The notes below the pieces were generated by a model. The model ran no database searches and had not been told where the DNA came from. It saw nothing but the letters and a program-made list of their open reading frames with translations. 26,595 nt of DNA from a virus: IMG/VR virus record IMGVR_UViG_3300008267_008070, positions 1-26,595 of that record; one strand, written 5' to 3'. Each line of letters begins with the position of its first letter. Position 1 is the stretch's first letter. Shown here in pieces: positions 1-8,092 of this stretch. The position numbers were made by a program, and so were the translations under genes.

Positions 1-10
1 TTTATTTTTA

Positions 11-910
11 TTAATATTCTTTACTTAATATTAATTTTTTATTTCCTCCTTCTGATGTATCATAAACTACAAAATGAACTTCTGGGTATAATTTGCTTAA
101 TTCATCTTCTATAAACTCAACCATCGCTTTAACGTTTCTTATATCGTCATCAGAAAATCCCATTGAAACTTTTGTGTACTTTCCACTGTTGACTAATTTT
201 TCAGCGTTTGAGAAAACCTTTTTAAGAAAATGTGCTAACGCAACTTTTTTAGAGTGTTCAGGATTTGCCGCTCCACCACTAACAGGTAAATCAAATCTTT
301 GACCAAATTCTTTTGAAGAGACAGGATAATACTCACCTTTTTCATCTAAATATAAATCAATAATTTGGTCGTCATTTAATTCATCTAATTTGAAGAATTC
401 AGAATCACCTTCATATTCTAAACTATCTTTAATGTTTCTAACCATTTCTTCTTTTTGAGAATCCGTCAACATTTCATCAATAAACAATCTCACACCTTCT
501 TTAATCGCTTCAGGGTTATGTCCTCTTGCGGTGTTAATTGCAAATGGATTACCATATATTAAAGTTTCTATAAACTTATTAATACTAGGTGCAAAATCTT
601 TTTTATCTATAGCCTCTTTAGTATCTTCTAAAAAGGTATCGTAACTTGTGAAATCTCTAAATGGATTTTCATCAAAACCAACAATCATTTCACCATTATA
701 TTTAAAAGGTTCACTACCAATTAAATGTCTAAAATGAGCAAATTCGTGAGTTGACATTCCAATTGAATTTCCATTATCCGATTTTAAATAAATTTTAGTT
801 GGCATATTCAATATATTGTCATCCCAATCTAAAACATACATTCTAAGATTTCTTTCCGTTATACGTTTTTTAATATATCTTTGTTGTGATTCGGTAATAA
901 TAAGTTTCAT
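11..910 (-). CDS. HAD-superfamily hydrolase-like protein with a possible capsid-targeting leader
   Basis: This 299-residue protein is probably a haloacid dehalogenase-type phosphohydrolase. The visible motifs are DWDDN at residues 28-32 (motif I nucleophile and acid Asp), NTARG at 126-130 (motif II Thr), lysines near 221-222 (motif III) and GFSDDD at 251-256 (motif IV). The order and spacing fit the family, but the middle is diverged, so the substrate is unknown; a nucleotide or polynucleotide phosphatase is only one possibility. The N-terminus starts MKLIITESQQ and has a second ITE at 18-20 just before the enzyme domain. This resembles the short leaders of T4 internal head proteins, which the prohead protease cuts after (L/I)xE. 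I chose the ATG at 910 because the longer frame begins inside the terminator of the upstream sheath gene. The stop codon lies close to the window edge. Fold call fairly sure, role unsure. Confidence 0.6.
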   Translation of the reverse strand: MKLIITESQQRYIKKRITERNLRMYVLDWDDNILNMPTKIYLKSDNGNSIGMSTHEFAHFRHLIGSEPFKYNGEMIVGFDENPFRDFTSYDTFLEDTKEAIDKKDFAPSINKFIETLIYGNPFAINTARGHNPEAIKEGVRLFIDEMLTDSQKEEMVRNIKDSLEYEGDSEFFKLDELNDDQIIDLYLDEKGEYYPVSSKEFGQRFDLPVSGGAANPEHSKKVALAHFLKKVFSNAEKLVNSGKYTKVSMGFSDDDIRNVKAMVEFIEDELSKLYPEVHFVVYDTSEGGNKKLILSKEY

Positions 911-925
911 TATAATTATTTTTAA

Positions 926-933
926 TATAAATA
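926..933 (-). promoter_or_regulatory. Candidate phage promoter element TATTTATA
   Basis: On the minus strand TATTTATA lies 15 nt before the HAD gene start and just after the sheath terminator. A second copy lies at 938-945. The same octamer in the same sense orientation precedes several other genes here. Promoter function is inferred. Confidence 0.35.
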
Positions 934-944
934 TTAGTATAAAT

Positions 945-969
945 AAAAAACCCCTCACTTGGAGGGGTT
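945..969 (-). terminator. Rho-independent terminator after the tail sheath gene
   Basis: The arms at 949-956 and 962-969 form a perfect 8-bp stem (AACCCCTC / GAGGGGTT) with a 5-nt loop. On the minus strand the stem runs into a run of six T. It sits 22 nt beyond the stop of the sheath gene and should end its transcript. The plus-strand side also has a short T run, but no plus-strand gene leads into it. Confidence 0.85.
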
Positions 970-990
970 ATTTTTATTAATCTATTTTTA

Positions 991-3900
991 TTAGATATTC
1001 TCAAACGACGCACCTGTTGGTGTGATGTAGAATGTAATATCAATAAATTCTAACGATTTTGTTGGTTTGATGTAGATTTTACCTGTCATTTGGTTTCTAT
1101 CTAAATCAGCCGTATCGTTTGATACTGTTACACGGAAATCGTATAAACCTCTATCTCTTCTGATTGAATCTAAGATTGGGTTAACTGCGTCTAAGAAATC
1201 TTGTCTAACTTTTTGGTCATTTTGTTCAAACAATAATCTTACTGAAACCGCTGATATTAATTTACGTGCTTGTAACAATAATCGTCTTACGTTTATTCTG
1301 TCTAATGCAGATTCTCTAATTTGTAGAGTTTTATTACCCCAAATTACAGTTCCCACATCTGAGAAAGTAGCGATTGGGTTAATTCTACCTTTGTAAAGAA
1401 CGTCTCTATCTTCTTGAGTTAACTTCTTACGAGCCTTAATTGCATTTACGATACCTCTTGTGTAACCCGCCGCAGCGAACCAAGGGAATGCGATGTTATC
1501 TGTTAACGCTAAGTTTCTTGTTACCTCAGCCGTTGGTGGTAAGTAGATTTGTGTGTTATTAACACTATCTCTTGTTAATACCCAAGGGTAATAAGTTGCA
1601 GTGTAGTTAGAATCTATACCTGTAGTTTCTAAGTTATCAACCGCCTCTTGAGGATAAATCATATCAGCAGTATCACCCGGTGTTGAAACAAACATGTTGT
1701 AGTCAGGTGTTGTACAAATATAAATTGAATCCGCTCTATCGTTTTCAATCATATCAATAGCACTCTCAACTAAATCTGAGTGATTTAAGTAATCAATACC
1801 CGGTGTTGTAAATACGTTAATGTTTACCGCTTCAGGGTTTGAGAAACTTCTTTGACCTAACAAGTAAGCGTAGTAGTCAGTGTTTGCCCAATCTTGAGTA
1901 TTATCACCAACTGTGATTTGTTTAAACGCTCCCCAACCTGTTGCAGTAGGATATTTAACTGAAGGACAAGACCCACGTAAGTAACCACTTCTACCTAATA
2001 CGAATCTATCAGTGTTAGTTCTATTTTCTCTGTAGATATCCCAACCATCAAAACCACCTGTTACTAAGAACGTAAATTTACGTGCGAATAATCTGTAGTA
2101 TGGGTTAGATTCGTTATCAGGGTCAGAACTAAAGTTAGCAGAACCAACATAGAATCTTGTAGTTGCACTTGTAACTGCCGATAACACAAAACGAGCTTCG
2201 TCATTATTGTAAACTTTTTCGTAGAATGTGTTATTAATTGTAATACCTGAAGCTCTATTATCCATATGGAAACCTTTTGTCTTGGTATCCCAAATGTTAG
2301 CAGATACTGCAGTACAAATATCTAACGGTAATTGTTTACCTTTATAACCTGTGAAGTCAACATCATAACCTATTGTATCTGAGAAACCTAAATAGGTTCT
2401 TCTAATATTATCACCTGAAGATTTAATAATATCGTCAGCTCCTGATGATAAACCAAATGGTGGGTTGTAAACAACTTCACCCGGATAGTCGTATTTAGTT
2501 TTGAAAATTGGGAAAGGTGATTTAGAACCTGTATATGTTCTAACATCGTATCCATCAAAACCACAAGGTAATGCGTCTGACGGTGCGTTTTCATTCACCT
2601 CAACCATCACATATTTTGATTTTAATTCGTATTCACCATCCGCAGTACCAATTTTTTTAGCAATATAGTTATTTTGGTTCATATCCATAGAACAGTTTGT
2701 GAACTTTTCAATAACTACAGGGGCAGAATCCGAATCAAAGAAATCTCTAACTAACACATCAAATGTTCCATTACCGAATGAAATATTTGCGATTGAAATT
2801 TTAACTTCAGTGTTTGCTGAATCACCATCAGAAATTGTTGTGAATTTAAATAAGTTATAAACTTTATTACCTCTTAATTCAGATACAACCCAAGGTGATG
2901 TTGGTGATTGATATTTTTCTAAGTAATATCCTATTGATGTTGGGTCAGCACCTTGTCTTGCGTCAGGTAATGCCGTTAAGTCAACATTTAAACCTCTAAT
3001 AAATCCTTTTCTCCAACCATAATTTAATAATGATTGATATCTTTCTTCAACAAATATTGGAACAGTAACTCTATCTTTAGAAAAATTAGATGAACCTAAT
3101 ACTTTACTAATAAATTTAGAATCTGAATTACTGAAAGACACTTCAAAAGAATAGTTATTACCATCTTTATCTGTAACATCAATTTCAAATGTTGAATATG
3201 GGTTTTTAGTTACACCTGAATATATACCTGTTGTGTTTAATGAAACATCAGTCAATCCTGAAACTTGATAAACAGCACCACTATCATTTGAATAATTAGC
3301 GATACCTCTTGAACGAATAGTTGCAATAACTAAATCGTCAAAATCTTTATATGCTTCAGCAACATATTCATAGTATACACCTGATAATTTACCCGTATAA
3401 CAGAATATTGGTTCAACAGTAGTCGTAGTAGTTGTTGTTGTACTTACAGGATTACAAGGGTCAGTTGTTGTAGTAGTTGTTGTAGGTGCAACTGTTGTAG
3501 TTATACCTGAAGGTATATAAGTTAAATCAGTTACAGTTGTATAAAAAGATGAACCTGTATATTGAGCTCCACCAATATTGTCAAATAATGCGTAATACCA
3601 AGGGTCATTAACAGGTGCTGAATAATTGATTAAATCAGCATTTAAGTTTTCAACTTGGAATACGTTAGTTTTAGCAGTATAACCATATGATGTGTTAGCG
3701 GTATATTGTAATTCAGGTATTGGACCAAAGTAATAAACTGACGTTGCTTCAGTTGATGTATCCTTCATTACCTCAAACGCTTGGTTTTTCAATTGACTAT
3801 CCAAAGTAGAGATTTTACCATTGAATTGTTCATAAGGTATTGTTAATTTTGCTAAAATTTCATCAGGGATTGTTGTATTATCAAATGTGATATTTGTCAC

Positions 3901-4371
3901 ACTATCAGTACATCCTGTAAATTCAATATCAAATGATATTGCTTTATAAGTGACACATTCTGTCTCACAATTAGCGGTAATTGAACTTAAACATAAATAT
4001 TGTACAGTTGTTGGGTCAACGTTACCTTTAGTTGTGATTGACCAAGATGGTCCTGCATCATATCCCGACAATCCTAAAACTCTAGTTACAAACAATTGAT
4101 TTGATTGTTGTAAATATGATTTAGCGATATACGATGCCTCGTATTTTGGAATTTGAGTATTTATGAACTTCTCAGGTGAAGTACCTCCAAAGAAAGTTGA
4201 GAATTCGTCATAGTTTCGGATAAAAATAGGTTCAAAAGCCGGACCTTTTAAAGTCTCCCCTACGATACCTAATGTAGTTACACCTACACTTTGTGCTACG
4301 AAACTCAAATCAACTTCAGATGTATATACACCTGGTGAAACAAATACTTTACTGTTTGTTGATGTTGCCAT
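991..4371 (-). CDS. Contractile tail sheath protein (T4 gp18-like), greatly enlarged
   Basis: The sheath polymer contracts to drive the tail tube through the host envelope. The N-terminus has the classic sheath start (VFVSPGVYTSEVD, residues 9-21). The C-terminal third has the conserved core: GGFDGWD near 774, the PPTAEVTRNLALTDN region, an IWGNKTLQIRE segment and the INVRRLLLQARK helix near 1020-1035. At 1126 residues it is far longer than T4 gp18 (659), so several hundred residues of extra domains are inserted between the conserved ends. Residues 291-318 of the insert form a Thr tract (T3, T7 and T8 runs separated by short Pro/Cys-containing spacers). The codons in the runs are a mix of ACA, ACT and ACG, so the tract is kept at protein level. 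It is the third gene of the gp14-gp15-gp18 run and ends in its own terminator. The inserted part probably faces outward. Confidence 0.93.
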   Translation of the reverse strand: MATSTNSKVFVSPGVYTSEVDLSFVAQSVGVTTLGIVGETLKGPAFEPIFIRNYDEFSTFFGGTSPEKFINTQIPKYEASYIAKSYLQQSNQLFVTRVLGLSGYDAGPSWSITTKGNVDPTTVQYLCLSSITANCETECVTYKAISFDIEFTGCTDSVTNITFDNTTIPDEILAKLTIPYEQFNGKISTLDSQLKNQAFEVMKDTSTEATSVYYFGPIPELQYTANTSYGYTAKTNVFQVENLNADLINYSAPVNDPWYYALFDNIGGAQYTGSSFYTTVTDLTYIPSGITTTVAPTTTTTTTDPCNPVSTTTTTTTTVEPIFCYTGKLSGVYYEYVAEAYKDFDDLVIATIRSRGIANYSNDSGAVYQVSGLTDVSLNTTGIYSGVTKNPYSTFEIDVTDKDGNNYSFEVSFSNSDSKFISKVLGSSNFSKDRVTVPIFVEERYQSLLNYGWRKGFIRGLNVDLTALPDARQGADPTSIGYYLEKYQSPTSPWVVSELRGNKVYNLFKFTTISDGDSANTEVKISIANISFGNGTFDVLVRDFFDSDSAPVVIEKFTNCSMDMNQNNYIAKKIGTADGEYELKSKYVMVEVNENAPSDALPCGFDGYDVRTYTGSKSPFPIFKTKYDYPGEVVYNPPFGLSSGADDIIKSSGDNIRRTYLGFSDTIGYDVDFTGYKGKQLPLDICTAVSANIWDTKTKGFHMDNRASGITINNTFYEKVYNNDEARFVLSAVTSATTRFYVGSANFSSDPDNESNPYYRLFARKFTFLVTGGFDGWDIYRENRTNTDRFVLGRSGYLRGSCPSVKYPTATGWGAFKQITVGDNTQDWANTDYYAYLLGQRSFSNPEAVNINVFTTPGIDYLNHSDLVESAIDMIENDRADSIYICTTPDYNMFVSTPGDTADMIYPQEAVDNLETTGIDSNYTATYYPWVLTRDSVNNTQIYLPPTAEVTRNLALTDNIAFPWFAAAGYTRGIVNAIKARKKLTQEDRDVLYKGRINPIATFSDVGTVIWGNKTLQIRESALDRINVRRLLLQARKLISAVSVRLLFEQNDQKVRQDFLDAVNPILDSIRRDRGLYDFRVTVSNDTADLDRNQMTGKIYIKPTKSLEFIDITFYITPTGASFENI
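3418..3501 (-). repeat. Thr-rich (mucin-like) low-complexity tract inside the sheath gene
   Basis: These codons give residues 291-318 of the sheath: three runs of Thr (3, 7 and 8 residues) separated by VAP and DPCNPVS. Thr codons are mixed rather than a pure triplet repeat. Similar T6-T7 runs with Pro and Cys occur in the fibre protein encoded at 15144-15869. Confidence 0.85.
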
Positions 4372-4451
4372 TAGTTTTTTTATTTCGTTATTTTATTTAT
4401 TTATTTGATAAATATTCTTTAAAAAACCAAAATACTTTACTTTCTACGAGG

Positions 4452-4459
4452 TATTTATA
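4452..4459 (+). promoter_or_regulatory. TATTTATA element; reads TATAAATA (T4 late box) on the minus strand
   Basis: Two readings are possible. In the plus sense it is the TATTTATA element seen before other genes, here 34 nt before the small ribbon-helix-helix gene. On the minus strand it is a perfect match to the T4 late promoter box TATAAATA, about 80 nt upstream of the tail sheath start. Base composition makes either match possible by chance. Confidence 0.3.
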
Positions 4460-4493
4460 TTTTAGGTAGAATAATTTCTTCCTTTTTTCTGCT

Positions 4494-4658
4494 ATGAGTG
4501 ATAAAGATAAAAAGATTAAGAATTTGAAGATTTCGGAAGAAGTACACGAAATTTTAAGACAATACTGTGATAAACGAGGTATAAAAATATATCGTTTTTT
4601 AGAAAGATTGATAATAGAAAAGTGTAAAGATAAACCTGATATTTACGGTGAAAATTAG
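4494..4658 (+). CDS. Small ribbon-helix-helix (Arc/CopG-like) DNA-binding protein
   Basis: This 54-residue product begins with a lysine-rich tail, followed by a strand-like segment NLKISEEVHEILRQYC (residues 10-25), a turn with GIKIYRFLERLIIEK (29-43) and a charged tail. That strand-helix-helix pattern and the length match the ribbon-helix-helix fold of Arc, CopG and MetJ, dimeric repressors that place a beta-sheet in the major groove. It is the only plus-strand gene between the leftward gp15-like and gp18-like genes. Its stop overlaps the stop of the convergent gp15-like gene by 3-4 nt. No Shine-Dalgarno sequence is visible. It could regulate phage or host promoters; its target is unknown. 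Confidence 0.65.
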   Translation: MSDKDKKIKNLKISEEVHEILRQYCDKRGIKIYRFLERLIIEKCKDKPDIYGEN

Positions 4659-5698
4659 ATTAACAAATTATTTAACACTAATGATGAATCTTGAGTTTCA
4701 TCTTTTTTAGTTATGATAATTTTTAGTACGTCATTTGTGTTAATCTGTATCTGAGGGATGTTTTCCCCATAATAATTGTTATTAATATAAATGTCGTATG
4801 ATTGTATGTTAGTCATTTCACCAACATTAAGGTCAACATTATAATCAAATAACTGTGTTATAGTTTTATTACCATTTAAAAATAAAACATCCATAGTTGT
4901 ACTACTTGGATTTGTGTTATTTTTTTGTTGTTTTCTTGATAATTGAGTATCCACTTCATAAGCAATTAATGACCTATTAACCGCTGGAGTTATTTCAAAT
5001 TCATCCTCGTCAATTAAAAAACCTAACATTGTGAATTCGTAACTTTGTACATAATATTTTCTTTTTTCTAAATCACTAACAGATTCATCCGAGATACCAC
5101 CTTGAATAATTGGAATGTAATGACCTTTGATATTAGTATAGGCTTGTTTTGATGCAAATTTTTCTAACACAATTTGGTTGAATTTATTTAATTCCCTCAT
5201 TCTATTACAAGTTATCTTAACTTGAAATGTAATATCAATCGGTACAGGTTGGGGAATTTTATAAACATCAACTCCGTTTCTTTGTCCGTCAAATGTTGGG
5301 ACTTGAGCATAAAAATATTGTCGTCTGTTTGGTATATTGTAAACGGTTGACGGATTAGAACCATACTTAACTTCAGGTACTCTTACAACCGTAATAAATG
5401 GGGGTTCTACGTTTTTATCTAAATTCTGAATATCCCAAGTTTGAGTAAATTGAGCCCAATTTTGAGTAGTGATTAAAATATTAATCATTGGAATAACTTT
5501 ACCTGAAACAACAGTCTTTAAATCGTTTTTAACAAATTCTAACATCCCACCGTCTAAATCTTCATGTAAGATTGATTTTGGTAGATAAGTACCGTCACGA
5601 TTGATTTTATCAACTAATTCGTGTCGTCTATCCAATAAGATTTTTGATTCTGTTAAATCAATATTTTTCTTTATATTATTTTTTTTAGGTAAACCCAT
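4655..5698 (-). CDS. Tail terminator / tail sheath stabiliser (T4 gp15-like)
   Basis: gp15 caps the finished tail tube and sheath and links the tail to the neck. The assignment rests on the central region, where PVPIDITFQVKITCNRM (residues 151-167), an alternating helix and a strand pair near 213-230 (KRKYYVQSYEFTMLGFLID) follow the pattern of T4 gp15, whose equivalent segment ends in a similar Tyr/Phe-rich strand. The gene lies between a gp14-like and a gp18-like gene in the same direction, as expected. At 347 residues it is longer than T4 gp15 (272). The extra C-terminus, from about residue 260, looks like a small beta-sandwich (FLNGNKTITQLF, then strands ending in VLKIIITKK). No Shine-Dalgarno precedes the ATG. 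Good confidence from pattern and context. Confidence 0.75.
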   Translation of the reverse strand: MGLPKKNNIKKNIDLTESKILLDRRHELVDKINRDGTYLPKSILHEDLDGGMLEFVKNDLKTVVSGKVIPMINILITTQNWAQFTQTWDIQNLDKNVEPPFITVVRVPEVKYGSNPSTVYNIPNRRQYFYAQVPTFDGQRNGVDVYKIPQPVPIDITFQVKITCNRMRELNKFNQIVLEKFASKQAYTNIKGHYIPIIQGGISDESVSDLEKRKYYVQSYEFTMLGFLIDEDEFEITPAVNRSLIAYEVDTQLSRKQQKNNTNPSSTTMDVLFLNGNKTITQLFDYNVDLNVGEMTNIQSYDIYINNNYYGENIPQIQINTNDVLKIIITKKDETQDSSLVLNNLLI

Positions 5699-5724
5699 TT
5701 TAATATACTTTCAATTATTATTAT

Positions 5725-6240
5725 TTACAATCCTCTAAATTCGTTATCCATAACCGCAGACGCTAAAATAGTTCTGAAATATGGAACAGTTCCTCCGTAA
5801 GTGTGTTTGTTATCCGAAACAACCCTTCCGTCATTATTAACTGTGTAGTAACGAACACGATTTTCAGTTTCATAGTATCCAATGTAGTCTCCAAATTCAA
5901 TATCAATACCTAACTCATCTAATTGTGATTGATACACTGAAACTTTTAAACCACCAGGTTCAAACTGATTAATTTTACTATTACCGACCATTTTATTTTC
6001 AGGGGCCATAATTTGAACGTAACCTTTAAACTCAACAGGTGGTAAAAATTTAATACCATCTGATAACGCCTCACCATATACGTTATCAAGATTAGTTTTA
6101 GATTTATCTATTCTATATAAAACTAATGTGAAATTCATATCACCGTGAAGCCATTCTTCACCCATTCGTATATCAAGGTTAAAATCTTCCGCACCGAAAA
6201 ATTTACCTAATCTTGTAATTGGAACTTTATTATCAGACAT
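5725..6240 (-). CDS. Neck / head-completion protein (T4 gp14-like)
   Basis: This 171-residue protein resembles T4 gp14, which joins gp13 on the head portal to receive the tail. Points of resemblance are an early segment ending VLYRIDKSKTNLDNVYGEAL (roughly residues 41-60), matching the gp14 stretch with YYVPRE and FGEDL, and a later strand-rich part with EFGDYIGYYETENRVRYYTV (residues about 115-135), matching EGDLIYFPMDNSLFEI in gp14. It is shorter than T4 gp14 (256 residues). The gp15-like gene follows 26 nt downstream on the same strand, which supports the call. It is divergent from the helicase gene, with only 45 nt between the starts. It could instead be another small connector protein. 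Confidence 0.65.
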   Translation of the reverse strand: MSDNKVPITRLGKFFGAEDFNLDIRMGEEWLHGDMNFTLVLYRIDKSKTNLDNVYGEALSDGIKFLPPVEFKGYVQIMAPENKMVGNSKINQFEPGGLKVSVYQSQLDELGIDIEFGDYIGYYETENRVRYYTVNNDGRVVSDNKHTYGGTVPYFRTILASAVMDNEFRGL

Positions 6241-6285
6241 ATTGATAAATATCTAAAATTTATTATTTTTTATAAAAATTATGTT

Positions 6286-8052
6286 TTGGAAGAAATAAAT
6301 AAAGATAATTTAACCATAGAACAGAAAGCACTCAAAGCACTTGAGACATATAGTGGTGCGAATAATTATATATTAAAATTAATAGACAAAAAAAATAAAA
6401 ATAAAAAATTTCACCCTACAAGGTCACAATCAGATTATATCTTAACTTATATTGATACAACACCTAAAGTTGCTAAAAAATGGGTTGAACTTGACCCTTA
6501 TTTCGCTAAAAAAATTGCCGATGAAAAATTACTAACTGAAGTTCCAAAAGAAATTTGGGTTGAGAAATTATTAGTTGAAAAAGAAAAGTCATACCACATT
6601 TGGGGGAAAATTAATTCAGGTGATACCATTTCTGAAATGTGGATGCCTAAAGGTGCGTTAATTAAAACACACAAAACTGAAGAAGTTATTATTGATTATA
6701 CTAAATATTCTCACAGACCCCCACTTAATCATCAAAAAGAGGCTATTGAAAAATTAACAGGTTCTAAAAGATTTATATTGGCTGATGATATGGGTTTGGG
6801 TAAAACCACGTCAACAATTATTGCTGCGTTAGAAACAGGTGTCAAAAAAGTATTAATAATATGTCCCGCATCACTGAAAATTAACTGGCAACGTGAGATT
6901 GAAAATTACAGTGACAGAAGTGTGTACATTGCAGAAGGAAAAAACTTTTCAACTGAACACGATTTTGTAATCGTTAATTATGATATATTAAAAAACTTTC
7001 ACGAATTAAAGTCAAAGAAGGAAACTATTATGGATAAATTTAATCCTGAATTGATAATAATTGATGAAGCACATTACATACAAAACGGTCAAGCACAACG
7101 AACTAAATTAGTTAACGATTTCGCATCAAAGTCTAAATATCTATGGTTATTAACAGGTACACCTATGACTTCAAGACCAATGAACTATTATAATTTGTTA
7201 AATTTAATTGAAAGTCCTGTGGCTCAAAATTGGATGGCTTACGCGATTAGATATTGTCAGGGGTATCAATTTATGGCGGGTAAACGAAAAGTTTGGAATA
7301 CATCAGGTGCGTCAAATTTAGAAGAACTTAGAGATAGAACATCAAGACAAGTATTAAGAAGATTAAAAACTGAGGTGCTAGATTTACCTGACAAAATAAT
7401 AACACCGGTATATCTTAGATTAAAATCTAAAGAATACGAAAATGAAGTTGGTGAATACTATGAATGGTATGATACCAAAAAAGAAGAGTCTAAGTCATTA
7501 ACAATACAATTCAGTAAGTTAATGAAAGTTAGACAGATAATAGCCGAAGAAAAAATTAAACATACAATAGAATTAGCCCAAAATATTATTGACCAAGATA
7601 AAAAGGTAATAATATTTACTAACTTTACAGATACATTAAAAAGAATTCACGAACACTTTGGTAAACAATCGGTTTACTTAGACGGTTCTTGTACTAAACC
7701 ACAAAGACAATACGCAGTTGACCAATTTCAAGAAAATGACAAAATTAAAGTTTTTGTCGGAAACTTAAAAGCCGCGGGTGTCGGAATTACTCTCACCGCT
7801 GGTGAGGCTTGTATTATGAATGACTTATCATTTGTTCCTTCAGACCATTCTCAGGCTGAAGACCGAGCGTATAGATATGGTCAAAAATCAAATGTATCCG
7901 TTTACTATCCAATATTTGAAAACACAATTGAAGGTGTTATTTATGATATCCTATCAAGTAAGAAAAATATTTTTGAAACAGTAATGGGTGACAATATTGA
8001 TAAGAGTGATTTTATTGGGGAATTAATGAACAAGATTAATACTTTAAGATAA
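6286..8052 (+). CDS. SNF2-family (SMARCAL1-like) DNA helicase/translocase
   Basis: This is a superfamily 2 ATP-dependent DNA translocase. It has motif I ADDMGLGKT (residues 166-174), motif Ia IICPASLKINW, the DEAH box (260-263), motif III LTGTP (289-293), a C-terminal RecA domain with VYLDGS and motif VI with AEDRAYRYGQ near 525-534. DDMGLGKT and the RxxRxGQ pattern are diagnostic of SNF2 proteins, and the compact form without large insertions resembles SMARCAL1/HARP annealing helicases. In T4-like phages, UvsW is the comparable helicase that remodels recombination and fork structures, so a role in replication or recombination is likely. The first usable start is a TTG at 6286, because no ATG occurs in frame until about residue 118; an ATG five bases upstream is out of frame. 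It could be a rare start or a one-base error in the T run. Confidence 0.88.
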   Translation: MEEINKDNLTIEQKALKALETYSGANNYILKLIDKKNKNKKFHPTRSQSDYILTYIDTTPKVAKKWVELDPYFAKKIADEKLLTEVPKEIWVEKLLVEKEKSYHIWGKINSGDTISEMWMPKGALIKTHKTEEVIIDYTKYSHRPPLNHQKEAIEKLTGSKRFILADDMGLGKTTSTIIAALETGVKKVLIICPASLKINWQREIENYSDRSVYIAEGKNFSTEHDFVIVNYDILKNFHELKSKKETIMDKFNPELIIIDEAHYIQNGQAQRTKLVNDFASKSKYLWLLTGTPMTSRPMNYYNLLNLIESPVAQNWMAYAIRYCQGYQFMAGKRKVWNTSGASNLEELRDRTSRQVLRRLKTEVLDLPDKIITPVYLRLKSKEYENEVGEYYEWYDTKKEESKSLTIQFSKLMKVRQIIAEEKIKHTIELAQNIIDQDKKVIIFTNFTDTLKRIHEHFGKQSVYLDGSCTKPQRQYAVDQFQENDKIKVFVGNLKAAGVGITLTAGEACIMNDLSFVPSDHSQAEDRAYRYGQKSNVSVYYPIFENTIEGVIYDILSSKKNIFETVMGDNIDKSDFIGELMNKINTLR

Positions 8053-8067
8053 TTTGAATCTTCGGCT

Positions 8068-8075
8068 TATTTATA
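8068..8075 (+). promoter_or_regulatory. Candidate phage promoter element TATTTATA
   Basis: The octamer lies 17 nt before the ATG of the superoxide dismutase-nuclease gene, in the 40-nt gap after the helicase stop. It has the same orientation relative to the gene as the other copies. Confidence 0.35.
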
Positions 8076-8092
8076 TGATATAGATAAGTAAT

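Noticed and set aside
93-302. Plus-strand open frame within the HAD gene
   Set aside because: It is a shadow frame of a gene with clear motifs. The same applies to open frames at 2388-2594, 8692-8922, 9661-9870 and 24276-24506.
911-958. N-terminal extension of the HAD gene to an upstream ATG
   Set aside because: It adds a hydrophobic Ile/Leu/Phe stretch encoded inside and just after the sheath terminator. The ATG at 910 gives a normal start.
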